Origin: Panulirus ornatus
Lineage: Eukaryota; Arthropoda; Malacostraca; Decapoda; Palinuridae
NCBI RefSeq assembly: GCF_036320965.1
Contig: NC_092235.1
Coordinates: 5,153,230 to 5,217,229 of the forward strand
DNA: 64,000 nt
Direction of reading: 5' to 3'
This document shows, one piece after another, positions 52,002 to 63,084 of this stretch (the first letter of the stretch is position 1; the number at the start of each line of letters is the position of its first letter). The position numbers and the translations under genes are program-made. Below the pieces are notes generated by a model. It did not search any database and had not been told where the DNA came from. It saw nothing but the letters and a program-made list of their open reading frames with translations.

Positions 52002-52990
52002 ACCTATAATATTATCTAGTATTTTCTTCAGACGGATATCTTACACCTTAATTATAAAAGCCAAAGAAAAATTTATAAAAACATATACATATATTTCCAC
52101 ACGTGTAGATATATGTTATGTATTGAAATGTGGCGGAAAAATTCCTTATATATTAACAAACGTGATTGAGGACGTAAAGAATCTGGTACAAACATAATGG
52201 TTATTGTGATAAATGATTTATTTATGATAAATATGTATTGTGTTGCATGATAAAAACATTTTAAAAACATAAACATTTATGATCATAAGGAACAGATTAC
52301 ATTAGCATGTTTGTATCTAACAGAAAATCAAATACAAGAGAGACCATTTAAGGCAGGAATATTTCATCTCTTAATAAAACATCTACATCTACGTCCTTTT
52401 CTTTCATCATCATTTCTTATGTTCACTTGTAATAAATGCCTGTTATCTTACATAAAAATTCTGTATAGGTATTTGATTAATGTTCTCCAACGACTCGTTG
52501 TATATGTCTTCGTTAGTGAAGTTCATTTCGTGTAATGGATCAAGCATTACAAAGTTGTGTCTATCCACACAAGTGTTACACGTCCCAGGTAAAGATATAT
52601 TCTAGAGATAGTGTATATCTAACATATATATGTGTTTTATAAATATTTATAAAAAGTTTTCCTGAGGGACAATACCTAAGACTTTCGTATTAAAGTTGAT
52701 CAGTTGTAAGTGATCAAGCATTACAAAGGTGTGTCCATTACCACAGGTGCTACTGATCCCAGGTAAAGGTATTTCACCATCTTTGTATCTTTAACCTTTC
52801 TAGTTATAGATGTTTCATCCCTGATTCCATCCTCACAATGGATGTATGTGGTTTGTGTTGTCTTAACATATCATTAGTCAGTTGAAGTGGAGAACATGCT
52901 TCTGAGCCCACCCACTCTACTCTGTCTTCCACATGCTATTCAAGAGGTGTTACCGGATTCCGCCTATAAGTGTTTACGCCGGGGGTAACA
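51776..52990 (+). repeat. Segmental duplication, copy 2
   Basis: Paralogous to 1314-2545, with longer (TG)n (51790-51842) and (CA)n (51955-51998) tracts. Sequence between about 52010 and 52250 is nearly identical to 1530-1770. Confidence 0.75.
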
Positions 52991-53041
52991 ACTAACCTCC
53001 GGACGGCTTCTTGTTTTTACTTTTGATGATTTGAAACATTT

Positions 53042-53179
53042 ATTAATCATATTTGGTTTTATGATGTCGATAACATTGTTGGAAATTGTATATAGTAATC
53101 TTTATCTGTTATTAATCATATTTGGTTTTATGATGTCGATAAGATTGTTGGAAATTGTATATAGTAATCTTTATCTGTT
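53042..53179. repeat. 69-bp direct tandem duplication
   Basis: Two copies beginning ATTAATCATATTTGGTTTTA at 53042 and 53111, differing at one visible base (AACATTG versus AAGATTG). Confidence 0.9.
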
Positions 53180-53479
53180 ATTTGATGAACTTTAATTCAT
53201 CAAAGATAAAGTTTGTGAATATTGATTGTTTATCTCTCGTTGTTACTGATGTAAATTTTCTATCTAACAAAATACTTTCATTTGATTCATAAAGGATATT
53301 CTTAAGAAAAAAGTAAATAATTTGTCATTAGTTCTCATCACACAAAATAAAAGTCTGTTTTTTCAAAGTTTTCTCAGAGGATGAAGGTAACATTTTGAAG
53401 AGTAGAAACTCATAACTTAGAATCCTTGAACCTCGTGTTAATAGCAATTACATTACTTTTCTCTAAACAATTCTTTTCT

Positions 53480-53790
53480 ACAGTGTGTAAAACCCTGATA
53501 AAAAGCCTGCAACATAGATACTGACGCAATTATCTTTATGTTATTGAAATTATTATTGATTTCTACATGTAAAACATTTATCTGCAAAATAGAAATCTTT
53601 ATGTTAGATATGTTCATCTTAACGATATCACGTAACATATATTTCTGTACCTTGTGCTCCAGAAAAGTTATGGGATTTTATTTATTATCGTATCAAATGT
53701 TTAGCTTGCATACGATATCCCATGTATTTTCACTACAAGTCCACAAGCAAAATATATTTTTGCCATATGTATTTAACGGTAATCAGTGAT
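53480..53790 (+). repeat. Dispersed duplication paralogous to 23620-23920
   Basis: Same landmarks and order as in the 23.6-kb copy. Confidence 0.65.
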
Positions 53791-53799
53791 AGGTTTTTA

Positions 53800-54440
53800 G
53801 AATAAGTAAATGTGTAATACATTACTACGGTAGTAAATCCTTCGTCCATCACAGTTTACCGTAAGAGTGTCTAAGGCTCACCCTAGCTGGGGTTTACATT
53901 GTTGAACAACGTAATGCTTTTTGGTCGGTTTAGGTTTCTTAATTGTTGACTACAGGGACGAGTTTATAAGGAAGTGAGGAATTTGGGAAGGGTTTATTGA
54001 TGGGTGCCGGGAGTGTGGTGGTGATGATGAAGGATCAGAGAAAATATATTATGTCGGAGGTCAATAGATCCTGGTGCTCGACCCAGAACCTTGACTAATC
54101 GTCTATAAGAAAGTGGTTGTTTATGTTTGGCCAAGTCCCAGCTTGGCAGGGGCTCTGGTCTTATGACACACTGCTATTTGGGTTTATTTGTCATGAAGAT
54201 ATTTTTTATGGGTTGAGTTGATAAGATTGTTAATGAGGAGTTAGAAATTTATCTACTCACGCTGTTGATAGAACATATATCGACCATGTAGATTTTCATG
54301 TGAATTTTGTACGTTTTATAATTCTTTTAGTGTAAACCAGTTTTCTTAATTTGTAATCATGTCTGATAGTAAATCCTGTGAATAGATAAATTATTTTTTC
54401 AGGTAAATTATCTCTTCATGTTTATCTGTTTTTCCAATAG
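53800..54440. other. No recognisable gene
   Basis: AT-rich unassigned sequence. Confidence 0.45.
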
Positions 54441-54656
54441 TGGCTTGTGTCAGTGTGTCTGTCCGTCAGTATAGCAAGTCAAGCATTACTCCACCGTACA
54501 ACAACTACAACATGGCTTGTGTCAGTGTGTCTGTCCCTCAGTATAGCAAGTCAAGCATTACTCCACCGTACAACAACTACAACATGGCTTGTGTCAGTGT
54601 GTCTGTCCGTCAGTATAGCAAGTCAAGCATTACTCCACCGTACAACAACTACAAGG
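54441..54656. repeat. 72-bp tandem repeat, three copies
   Basis: Three 72-bp units starting TGGCTTGTGTCAGTGTGTCT, nearly identical (CCGT versus CCCT). The length equals 24 codons and one plus frame (MACVSVSVRQYSKSS and so on) is open through all three, but nothing else supports translation. Confidence 0.85.
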
Positions 54657-54659
54657 TCA

Positions 54660-55435
54660 CAAATGAGGGGACAAATAACATATAGGTTGGGTCACGGAAA
54701 ATGCCTAATGAGCTGAGGAAAAGGAAGGACATTACATACACTGGCTTTATCAGTGAATCATTTTGTGATGGTTTTGAAATATTGGTCATGTGTAGAAGAT
54801 GGTCCTTGTACATGAATCATGCTATATATTAGTTTCACAATATGTTATAATGGTGTCTTTATCTGGTGAACTGATATGTGATATAATAAATGTGATCTGT
54901 CTTGTTCTATAATTCTCTTCAGAAAAATCTTTGAAACTTATATCCGATTTTTCGCACATACAGTCAAATTGTGTTTACGAGTTTGATAGATTTTCCTGAT
55001 ATTTGATATCTATAAGAGACATTGGTGACTAAAAACAATTTCACGATGGCAAAATCAGCCAACATTATCAACTGGTACGATGACGCAAGACGACTGCAGA
55101 AAGATTAACAGCGTATCGTTGTACAGTGTACAATGGTGGCCAGTGATATTCACTGTAGGTATACGCAAAATGATGTACCTTGTGCACATAGCAGGCAAAT
55201 TAGAGGATCACCATAAGATTTAGAAATAAAACTATCAAGGAAGGAGAAAGACGTAGGTGAGATTATTAGTCGAGATGTAAAGCCAATACATAAACATCAT
55301 GAGCAATGTGTACTGCTCCTCCTCCTCTGGCTTTTGATTCTTACTGTCACATTTTAATATATGTAAATAATGGAAGGGTAAGTCACAGCCAAGACAAATT
55401 CAGTTACTCGTGGATTACTTGCCTTGCCGATGGTG
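54660..55435. other. No recognisable gene
   Basis: Unassigned sequence with no supported exon or RNA gene. Confidence 0.45.
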
Positions 55436-55439
55436 ACTT

Positions 55440-56000
55440 GTCACTCCAGGTGTAACTACTTACAGTTGGAGTCCGGTAACACCATTTCAATGGTATCATT
55501 TGACAAACACAGTAAAGTGGCTGAGCTCAAAAGCGTGTTCTGCACTTCAACTGACTAATTATGTGATAAGGATAAGGAGGATAAAACATAAATTTTGATT
55601 GTAAGGCTGGAATCAGGGATGAAACATTCATAACTATAATGTTTAAAGATACAAAGAGGGTGAAATACCTTTACCCGGGATCAGTAGCACCTGTGGTAAT
55701 GGACACACCTTTGTAATGCTTGATCACTTACAACTGATAAACTTTAATACGAAAGTTTTAAGTATGGCCCAGCAGGGGAACTTTGTATAGATATTTACAG
55801 ATAACATATCTGTGTTGAACAGACGTCATATCTAGAATATATCTTTACCTGGGACGTGTAACACTTGTGTGGATGGACACAACTTTGTAATGTTTGATCC
55901 ATTACACGAAATGAACCATTAAAAAGTTATACAACGCGTTGTTGAAGATCATTCAGGAAATATCTATACCAAATGAATATTAGGTACGTTGCATTTGTTT
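55440..56000 (-). repeat. Segmental duplication, inverted copy
   Basis: The reverse complement aligns with about 2040-2545 and 52450-52990 (for example TACCTGGGACGTGTAACACT here versus its complement near 2150). Confidence 0.7.
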
Positions 56001-56158
56001 GAAGTAAACCTGAAAAATGATGCTGAGAGAAAAGGGACGTAATAGTAAATAATTTGTTAAAAGTCTACAAACTTTGGTCTTAAAGTAGTCGTCTTGTGTT
56101 GGGTCATCTTTTAGACACCAAGAGGAGAACATAGTCTGTGTTTTGTAATCATAAATAT

Positions 56159-57230
56159 TGTTACGACACGTGGGTGCCCACATGTTCGTATATTAATAAG
56201 TATGTGTGTATCTCTGTGTATAGTGTAAGAGCTATTCCATGTTAGGGCGAGGGCCAAGGCCTTTGCTCCACTATTGGGTGGGATTTCACTCCCATAGCCA
56301 AACCCATTAATTTCTGAGGCCTTCTTCATACCTTCGAGAAGGAAACCAGATGGCCACGCCGGGCCATCAATCCAGCCCCACTCGACGCTCGGGCCTCCTG
56401 ACCCAGGGCACTAGGTCAAATTGGGGGTCAACCTACGGCCTCCCATACAGTGTCGTCGCTGTCAGGACTTGAAGGTGGGACATCCAGGCAGATGTGGGAC
56501 GAACCTAACCTCCTCTCAGCCAGTCAGCTGGTTCACGGATGACACCTCCTCCAATCACCGACGTACCAGTGGCCCTCCAGCCAAGTAGGAGTGGCACTTG
56601 GAGCCACCCTCCTCCAATCCTCGGTGGGCCTTAGGCCCATGACCAATCAAAGTTGGCACCATAGGGTAACAAGGTGGGTCGAGGCGTGGCTAGCTGTTCT
56701 TACCCTGCTGGTCCTTCAGTTAAAAGGCTCAGACGATCGTCTGGGACTCGATTCCTTCAACAGACTCGAGCCCGCCAGCAAAGGTAATGTGAGCTTTCCC
56801 TGTCTCGAACCCCGTAGCCACCGCTGCCCCAGTTTGTAAGATGTTACTACTGTGTCACGATAGGTAGCTAAGTGTATCGATGTTGTTTACTGTGTCACGT
56901 CAGATTTATCTAAGTGTAATGTTATCGAACAAATCGTTATAGAGGAAAGAGACCTCCTGGCTTGAAATCTTACCTGGAATGTTAACTAGTGTTAAATGTT
57001 AAATGCCTGATTTATGTGTTTATCATTGTACACCTGCATTCTTTCATTATAAGTAGATTTAATGTAGTGCTGGTCTTTTAATTCAGTCCCATAACTTTCT
57101 GATCGTGTTATCCCGTTGTGAAACGTAACGAAGCTAGCGTCCTTGCGAAGACGAGGACCAATAGATTACTCGTAACAAATATATGTTACTGGCGACCTTG
57201 TCCGAATATATTATATTTGAATTCGTAACA
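56159..57230 (+). mobile_element. LTR 1 of a Ty3/Gypsy-type element
   Basis: A 1,072-bp LTR bounded by inverted TGTTAC/GTAACA ends. Its left edge is fixed because sequence before 56159 differs from that before the other two LTRs. It differs from LTR 2 at about a dozen positions (roughly 1%). A TTAAAAGG TATA-like box at 56720 is followed by a perfect 14-bp palindrome CAGACGATCGTCTG at 56730-56743. A second GTAACA followed by TGGCGACCTTGTCCG at 57172-57204 mimics the LTR end and primer site, so the right edge could instead be near 57177. Confidence 0.85.
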
Positions 57231-57538
57231 TAAATTGGCGACCTCGCCAGGATTTTTCTTGTCTTAACTGAATCTCTTTCCTTGATTCGTTAATCATGTC
57301 GTTGACCAGTGCCGCGTTGACCAGTGTAATGATTATGAGGTCGCGAAGAGACCTGATCAGATTTGTGTCAAGTATTTTTGCAAAAATGACGATTTATGCA
57401 CGGAGGATGCTCCATTAGTACGGAGAGACGTTCGACGGGTTTCGATGGCAAAGGAAACTCCGGTAATAATGTAATCCCACCTGAATCTGCTACCTTGCCG
57501 GTAACTCATAAAAGTCAAGGGAAATACTCCGAAAGAGT

Positions 57539-57580
57539 TGTTTTTATTGTGGCAAGGTTGGGCACCAGGTGAGGGACTGC
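57539..57580 (+). pseudogene. gag: gag zinc knuckle (CCHC) remnant
   Basis: The frame reads CFYCGKVGHQVRDC, matching C-x2-C-x4-H-x4-C of retroelement nucleocapsid, which binds genomic RNA during particle assembly. The rest of gag is almost entirely deleted; stops lie close on both sides. Confidence 0.75.
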
Positions 57581-57810
57581 TGGGCTCGAGTGAAGGAATC
57601 CAGAGACTCTACCTTTTTTTAATATAATTGTAGGCCCATGAGTCTCTTCTTAATTTTAGGGCCAATTTAGTAAAGTAGGTGAGGCTGTTTCTGCTCTTAG
57701 GAAAGTGAGGGGTTGCGAGACTGTTGATTAATCTGTCCTTATTATAGGATCTGTTCTGTGGGAACTACAATGCGTTCCTGTCTAAGGGCTATGTTAGTAG
57801 ATGTGGTGTA

Positions 57811-58253
57811 CGACGAAAAGTGACCGTATTACGGGATTCTGGTGCGCTACAGTCGCTAATGGTGGATGGCTTGGTGCCGCGAGGAGAGTCTGGAGACCGA
57901 GTCTTGCTAGACGGATTGTCGGGTCCCAAGGAAGCTCCACTAGTCAATGTGAGGGCAGAAACAGATTTCTTCACGGGCCATGATCTCGTAGGGATTGTAG
58001 ATAAGTTCCTGTCTTAGACGTGGACTTTGTGTTAGGCAGTGACCTAGCGGGTGGGAAGATGAACCCAATGCCGGTGTTGCCTACGGGCCCGGTGAAGTCC
58101 ACGGAGGCGGTGCAGCTTGACGAAGAGGTACCAGATATTGTCTACAACCACGACGGTGCCAGGTCCATGACAGCTGGCACGGCAGGCCGTGTGCCTGTGG
58201 ACATAGCCGTCGAAACGCAGGGAGTGAAGACTCTCCCTGAGGGTGAGACCTGA
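57811..58253 (+). pseudogene. Retropepsin-like protease remnant
   Basis: The active-site motif DSGA at 57835-57846 sits in LRDSGALQSL and is followed by VNVRAETDFFTGHDLVGIVD and a stop at 58015. After a +1 shift the conserved VDFVLGSDLAGGKMNPMPV follows, then an acidic linker to a stop at 58253. This DSG...LGSDLAGG pattern is the Gypsy-type protease. One frameshift and a stop disrupt it. Confidence 0.75.
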
Positions 58254-58329
58254 GGAGGTGGTGTTCAGTGTCATGTAATGGGGAAGACGAGGAGTGGCAG
58301 GCAGTTCACCAGGTGTTAGTGCCGCGTCC

Positions 58330-58840
58330 CTACAGCAGGGAGATTTTTGAAGCTTGCGCACGACTCAAGCTTTGCCGGTCATTTAATTAGCCTGGTGTCC
58401 GCCGGGATGTCGCTCAGTGTTGGGAAGCCTACTCAGACTGTCTCGATTCAGAAGCGTAGAGACAGGCGAGTTCCTATTCCCCCATTTGAAGGTCGGTTTG
58501 ACCGAGTTATAATTGACATTGTGAGCCCATTGCTAATAACCTCCTCTGACCACTGTTACGCTCTTCTTGAGAGTGAGACCAGCGAGAGGGAGCTGTGTGA
58601 TACCCTCTCTCCTGGTGTAGCCTCCGTTGTGACAGAGGAATTGAGGATTTGTCTCGAGCCCATTCAAGAGAGTCGGGGATGAAGGACGAGGTGGCCTGAC
58701 AGAACGGTCTCGATTTAGAAGTGTAGAGACAGGCGACGAGGTGTGGCTTCTACAGCAGCCAGGTCAACCCTTGGCTGTCCGTTCTCAGGGTCCCTATGAA
58801 CCGACGGTATCAGTCTGCATCATCCAACGTCCAGCGGTAG
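58330..58840 (+). pseudogene. Integrase remnant (zinc finger, first catalytic Asp, GPY/F)
   Basis: The first two His of an HHCC finger are visible in LAHDSSFAGHL. The Cys part appears only in a shifted frame (GVRRDVAQCW, AYSDC). The core begins PPFEGRFDRVIIDIVSPL with the first catalytic Asp, then degenerates. A later piece, LLQQPGQPLAVRSQGPYEP, is the C-terminal GPY/F module. Integrase joins element cDNA to host DNA. Its position upstream of RNase H is the notable point. Confidence 0.7.
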
Positions 58841-59232
58841 CCGTGTGTGACGAAGTTGACGACGTAGCTGTGAAGGCCTCGGAGACCCGGGAAGACGGAG
58901 ACGCTTTAGCACCTGCCTGGGAAGTGACGGGTAGAAAGGTTTGCCCTCCTGTCGACGTACCCAGAGTTTTGCCAGAGGTTTGTCAGTCCCCTCCTTCCAC
59001 CGACCGTAAAGGTCCAAGTATTAGCCCGTAATGAGTTCCCCCCGATCTCGGAGAGAACCGAGACGTTTGTGGGTACAGTTGGGTATTACAGAGTGTATTA
59101 GTAACTTTTCTCGCAGTTGCAACCCCCTCTCATAAATCTGTTGATGAATGTTAGATATGTTTGAAATGAGCAGTGTTAGAGAGCCTCTCTCATCAGTTAG
59201 GAACACTACTGTTTTTGACTGTTATATCTTGC

Positions 59233-59574
59233 AGGCTCCAACCAGTTTAGCTGTGACTGCCAGCGATGCTGACGCTGGTGAGGTCCTCTTTCAGAAGGAC
59301 AGCGAGAAGATTGAGCCCAAACAGATAACCCCACCATGGAGAAGGAACTTGTGTTTTTGCTATTTGTATTATAGCACCTTCTGTATGTGTCCCTCAGACA
59401 ATCATTTTAGAGTGTACTGACTACCAATCCCTTTCAAAATGTTTACAAGTTACGGGATCGGAGTCAGAAATTAACTAGGTGGGCCTTGTTTTGTTTCTTC
59501 AAGAGTATGATTTAGATATTCACCATATTGCTGGCGCACATAATGTGTTAGCTGATTGTTTATCCCGCTCTTAA
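59233..59574 (+). pseudogene. RNase H remnant at the 3' end of pol
   Basis: The segment LAVTASDADAGEVLFQKDSE carries the first catalytic Asp region. Then, in changing frames, MEKELVFLLF, TNPFQNVYKLRDRSQKLTRW, LQEYDLDIHHIAGAHNVLAD and CLSRS follow, the usual end of the Gypsy RNase H domain. The stop is 37 bases before the polypurine tract, so no integrase follows it here. Confidence 0.75.
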
Positions 59575-59610
59575 GGTGAGAAAATTCCTCTTCTAGGAAT
59601 TTTCTCCTTT

Positions 59611-59621
59611 AAGGAGGGGGG
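59611..59621 (+). other. Polypurine tract 1
   Basis: AAGGAGGGGGG immediately precedes the TG of LTR 2, the expected primer site for plus-strand synthesis. An identical tract lies at 63074-63084. Confidence 0.8.
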
Positions 59622-60693
59622 TGTTACGACACGTGGGTGCCCACATGTTCGTATATTAATAAGTATGTGTGTATCTCTGTGTATAGTGTAAGAGCTATTC
59701 CATGTTAGGGCGAGGGCCAAGGCCTTTGCTCCATTATTGGGTCGGATTTCACTCCCATAGCCAAACCCATTAATTTCTGAGGCCTTCTTCATACCTTCGA
59801 GAAGGAAACCAGATGGCCACGCCGGGCCATCAATCCAGCCCCACTCGACGCTCGGGCCTCCTGACCCAGGGCACTAGGTCAAATTGGGGGTCAACCTACG
59901 GCCTCCCATACAGTGTCGTCGCTGTCAGGACTTGAAGGTGGGACATCCAGGCAGATGTGGGACGAACCTAACCTCCTCTCAGCCAGTCAGCTGGTTCACG
60001 GATGACACCTCCTCCAATCACCGACGTACCAGTGGCCCTCCAGCCAAGTAGGAGTGGCACTTGGAGCCACCCTCCTCCAATCCTCGGTGGGCCGTAGACC
60101 CATGACCAATCAAAGGTGGCACCATAGGGTAACAAGGTGGGTCGAGGCGTGGCTAGCTGTTCTTACCCTGCTGGTCCTTCAGTTAAAAGGCTCAGACGAT
60201 CGTCTGGGACTCGATTCCTTCAGCAGACTCGAGCCCGCCAGCAAAGGTAATGTGAGCTTTCCCTGTCTCGAACCCCGTAGCCACCGCTGCCCCAGTTTGT
60301 AAGATGTTACTACTGTGTCACGATAGGTAGCTAAGTGTATCGATGTTGTTTACTGTGTCACGTCAGGTTTATCTAAGTGTAATGTTATCAAACAAATCGT
60401 TATAGAGGAAAGAGACCTCCTGGCTTGAAATCTTACCTGAAATCTTAACTAGTGTTAAATGTTAAATGCCTGATTTATGTGTTTATCATTGTACACCTGC
60501 ATTCTTTCATTATAAGTAGATTTAATGTAGTGCTGGTCTTTTAATTCAGTCCCATAACTTTCTGATCGTGTTATCCCGTTGTGAAACGTAACGAAGCTAG
60601 TGTCCTTGCGAAGACGAGGACCAATAGATTACTCGTAACAAATATATGTTACTGGCGACCTTGTCCGAATATATTATATTTGAATTCGTAACA
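59622..60693 (+). mobile_element. LTR 2
   Basis: 1,072 bp, TGTTAC...GTAACA, with the same TATA-like box and 14-bp palindrome (60193-60206). It matches LTR 3 over the visible 916 bases with no difference that I can see, but differs from LTR 1 at about a dozen sites. Confidence 0.85.
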
Positions 60694-63084
60694 TAAATTG
60701 GCGACCTCGCCAGGATTTTTCTTGTCTTAACTGAATCTCTTTCCTTGATTCGTTAATCATGTCGTTGACCAGTGCCGCGTTGACCAGTGTAATGATTATG
60801 AGGTCGCGAAGAGACCTGATCAGATTTGTGTCAAGTATTTTTGCAAAAATGACGATTTATGCACGGAGGATGCTCCATTAGTACGGAGAGACGTTCGACG
60901 GGTTTCGATGGCAAAGGAAACTCCGGTAATAATGTAATCCCACCTGAATCTGCTACCTTGCCGGTAACTCATAAAAGTCAAGGGAAATACTCCGAAAGAG
61001 TTGTTTTTATTGTGGCAAGGTTGGGCACCAGGTGAGGGACTGCTGGGCTCGAGTGAAGGAATCCAGAGACTCTACCTTTTTTTAATATAATTGTAGGCCC
61101 ATGAGTCTCTTCTTAATTTTAGGGCCAATTTAGTAAAGTAGGTGAGGCTGTTTCTGCTCTTAGGAAAGTGAGGGGTTGCGAGACTGTTGATTAATCTGTC
61201 CTTATTATAGGATCTGTTCTGTGGGAACTACAATGCGTTCCTGTCTAAGGGCTATGTTAGTAGATGTGGTGTACGACGAAAAGTGACCGTATTACGGGAT
61301 TCTGGTGCGCTACAGTCGCTAATGGTGGATGGCTTGGTGCCGCGAGGAGAGTCTGGAGACCGAGTCTTGCTAGACGGATTGTCGGGTCCCAAGGAAGCTC
61401 CACTAGTCAATGTGAGGGCAGAAACAGATTTCTTCACGGGCCATGATCTCGTAGGGATTGTAGATAAGTTCCTGTCTTAGACGTGGACTTTGTGTTAGGC
61501 AGTGACCTAGCGGGTGGGAAGATGAACCCAATGCCGGTGTTGCCTACGGGCCCGGTGAAGTCCACGGAGGCGGTGCAGCTTGACGAAGAGGTACCAGATA
61601 TTGTCTACAACCACGACGGTGCCAGGTCCATGACAGCTGGCACGGCAGGCCGTGTGCCTGTGGACATAGCCGTCGAAACGCAGGGAGTGAAGACTCTCCC
61701 TGAGGGTGAGACCTGAGGAGGTGGTGTTCAGTGTCATGTAATGGGGAAGACGAGGAGTGGCAGGCAGTTCACCAGGTGTTAGTGCCGCGTCCCTACAGCA
61801 GGGAGATTTTTGAAGCTTGCGCACGACTCAAGCTTTGCCGGTCATTTAATTAGCCTGGTGTCCGCCGGGATGTCGCTCAGTGTTGGGAAGCCTACTCAGA
61901 CTGTCTCGATTCAGAAGCGTAGAGACAGGCGAGTTCCTATTCCCCCATTTGAAGGTCGGTTTGACCGAGTTATAATTGACATTGTGAGCCCATTGCTAAT
62001 AACCTCCTCTGACCACTGTTACGCTCTTCTTGAGAGTGAGACCAGCGAGAGGGAGCTGTGTGATACCCTCTCTCCTGGTGTAGCCTCCGTTGTGACAGAG
62101 GAATTGAGGATTTGTCTCGAGCCCATTCAAGAGAGTCGGGGATGAAGGACGAGGTGGCCTGACAGAACGGTCTCGATTTAGAAGTGTAGAGACAGGCGAC
62201 GAGGTGTGGCTTCTACAGCAGCCAGGTCAACCCTTGGCTGTCCGTTCTCAGGGTCCCTATGAACCGACGGTATCAGTCTGCATCATCCAACGTCCAGCGG
62301 TAGCCGTGTGTGACGAAGTTGACGACGTAGCTGTGAAGGCCTCGGAGACCCGGGAAGACGGAGACGCTTTAGCACCTGCCTGGGAAGTGACGGGTAGAAA
62401 GGTTTGCCCTCCTGTCGACGTACCCAGAGTTTTGCCAGAGGTTTGTCAGTCCCCTCCTTCCACCGACCGTAAAGGTCCAAGTATTAGCCCGTAATGAGTT
62501 CCCCCCGATCTCGGAGAGAACCGAGACGTTTGTGGGTACAGTTGGGTATTACAGAGTGTATTAGTAACTTTTCTCGCAGTTGCAACCCCCTCTCATAAAT
62601 CTGTTGATGAATGTTAGATATGTTTGAAATGAGCAGTGTTAGAGAGCCTCTCTCATCAGTTAGGAACACTACTGTTTTTGACTGTTATATCTTGCAGGCT
62701 CCAACCAGTTTAGCTGTGACTGCCAGCGATGCTGACGCTGGTGAGGTCCTCTTTCAGAAGGACAGCGAGAAGATTGAGCCCAAACAGATAACCCCACCAT
62801 GGAGAAGGAACTTGTGTTTTTGCTATTTGTATTATAGCACCTTCTGTATGTGTCCCTCAGACAATCATTTTAGAGTGTACTGACTACCAATCCCTTTCAA
62901 AATGTTTACAAGTTACGGGATCGGAGTCAGAAATTAACTAGGTGGGCCTTGTTTTGTTTCTTCAAGAGTATGATTTAGATATTCACCATATTGCTGGCGC
63001 ACATAATGTGTTAGCTGATTGTTTATCCCGCTCTTAAGGTGAGAAAATTCCTCTTCTAGGAATTTTCTCCTTTAAGGAGGGGGG
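60694..63084 (+). mobile_element. Internal region 2, identical copy of internal region 1
   Basis: It repeats internal region 1 with a 3,463-bp offset, including every stop and frameshift: knuckle at 61002, protease DSGA at 61298, integrase at about 61793-62303, RNase H at 62696-63037, polypurine tract at 63074. Shared lesions prove that the damage preceded the duplication. Confidence 0.85.

Larger units (their letters stand above)
57231..59621 (+). mobile_element. Internal region 1: decayed gag-pol, order PR-IN-RH
   Basis: Primer binding site TGGCGACCTCGCCAGG at 57236 fits a tRNA ending in GGTCG-CCA, as arginine tRNAs do in the 412/mdg1 group. Then, in order: a CCHC knuckle (CFYCGKVGHQVRDC) at 57539-57580; an aspartic protease with LRDSGALQSL at 57829-57858 and VLGSDLAGG near 58029-58060 in another frame; an integrase zinc-finger remnant (AHDSSFAGHL) and catalytic start (FDRVIIDIVSPL) within 58347-58560; the GPY/F module (PGQPLAVRSQGPYE) near 58760-58800; RNase H fragments (LAVTASDADAGEVLFQKDSE at 59230 and LDIHHIAGAHNVLADCLSRS ending at 59574); and a polypurine tract AAGGAGGGGGG at 59611. 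No RT core and no intact ORF remain. Confidence 0.85.

Noticed and set aside
54440..54685. Three-fold 24-residue repeat frame as a secreted peptide gene
   Set aside because: There is no signal peptide, the first unit lacks ATG, and other frames are also open. A tandem duplication in non-coding DNA is simpler.
56591..56839. Small frame of 82 residues within each LTR, and other short frames within the internal region
   Set aside because: They lie in LTR sequence or in decayed gag-pol and match no protein that I recognise. Identity between copies reflects the recent duplication.
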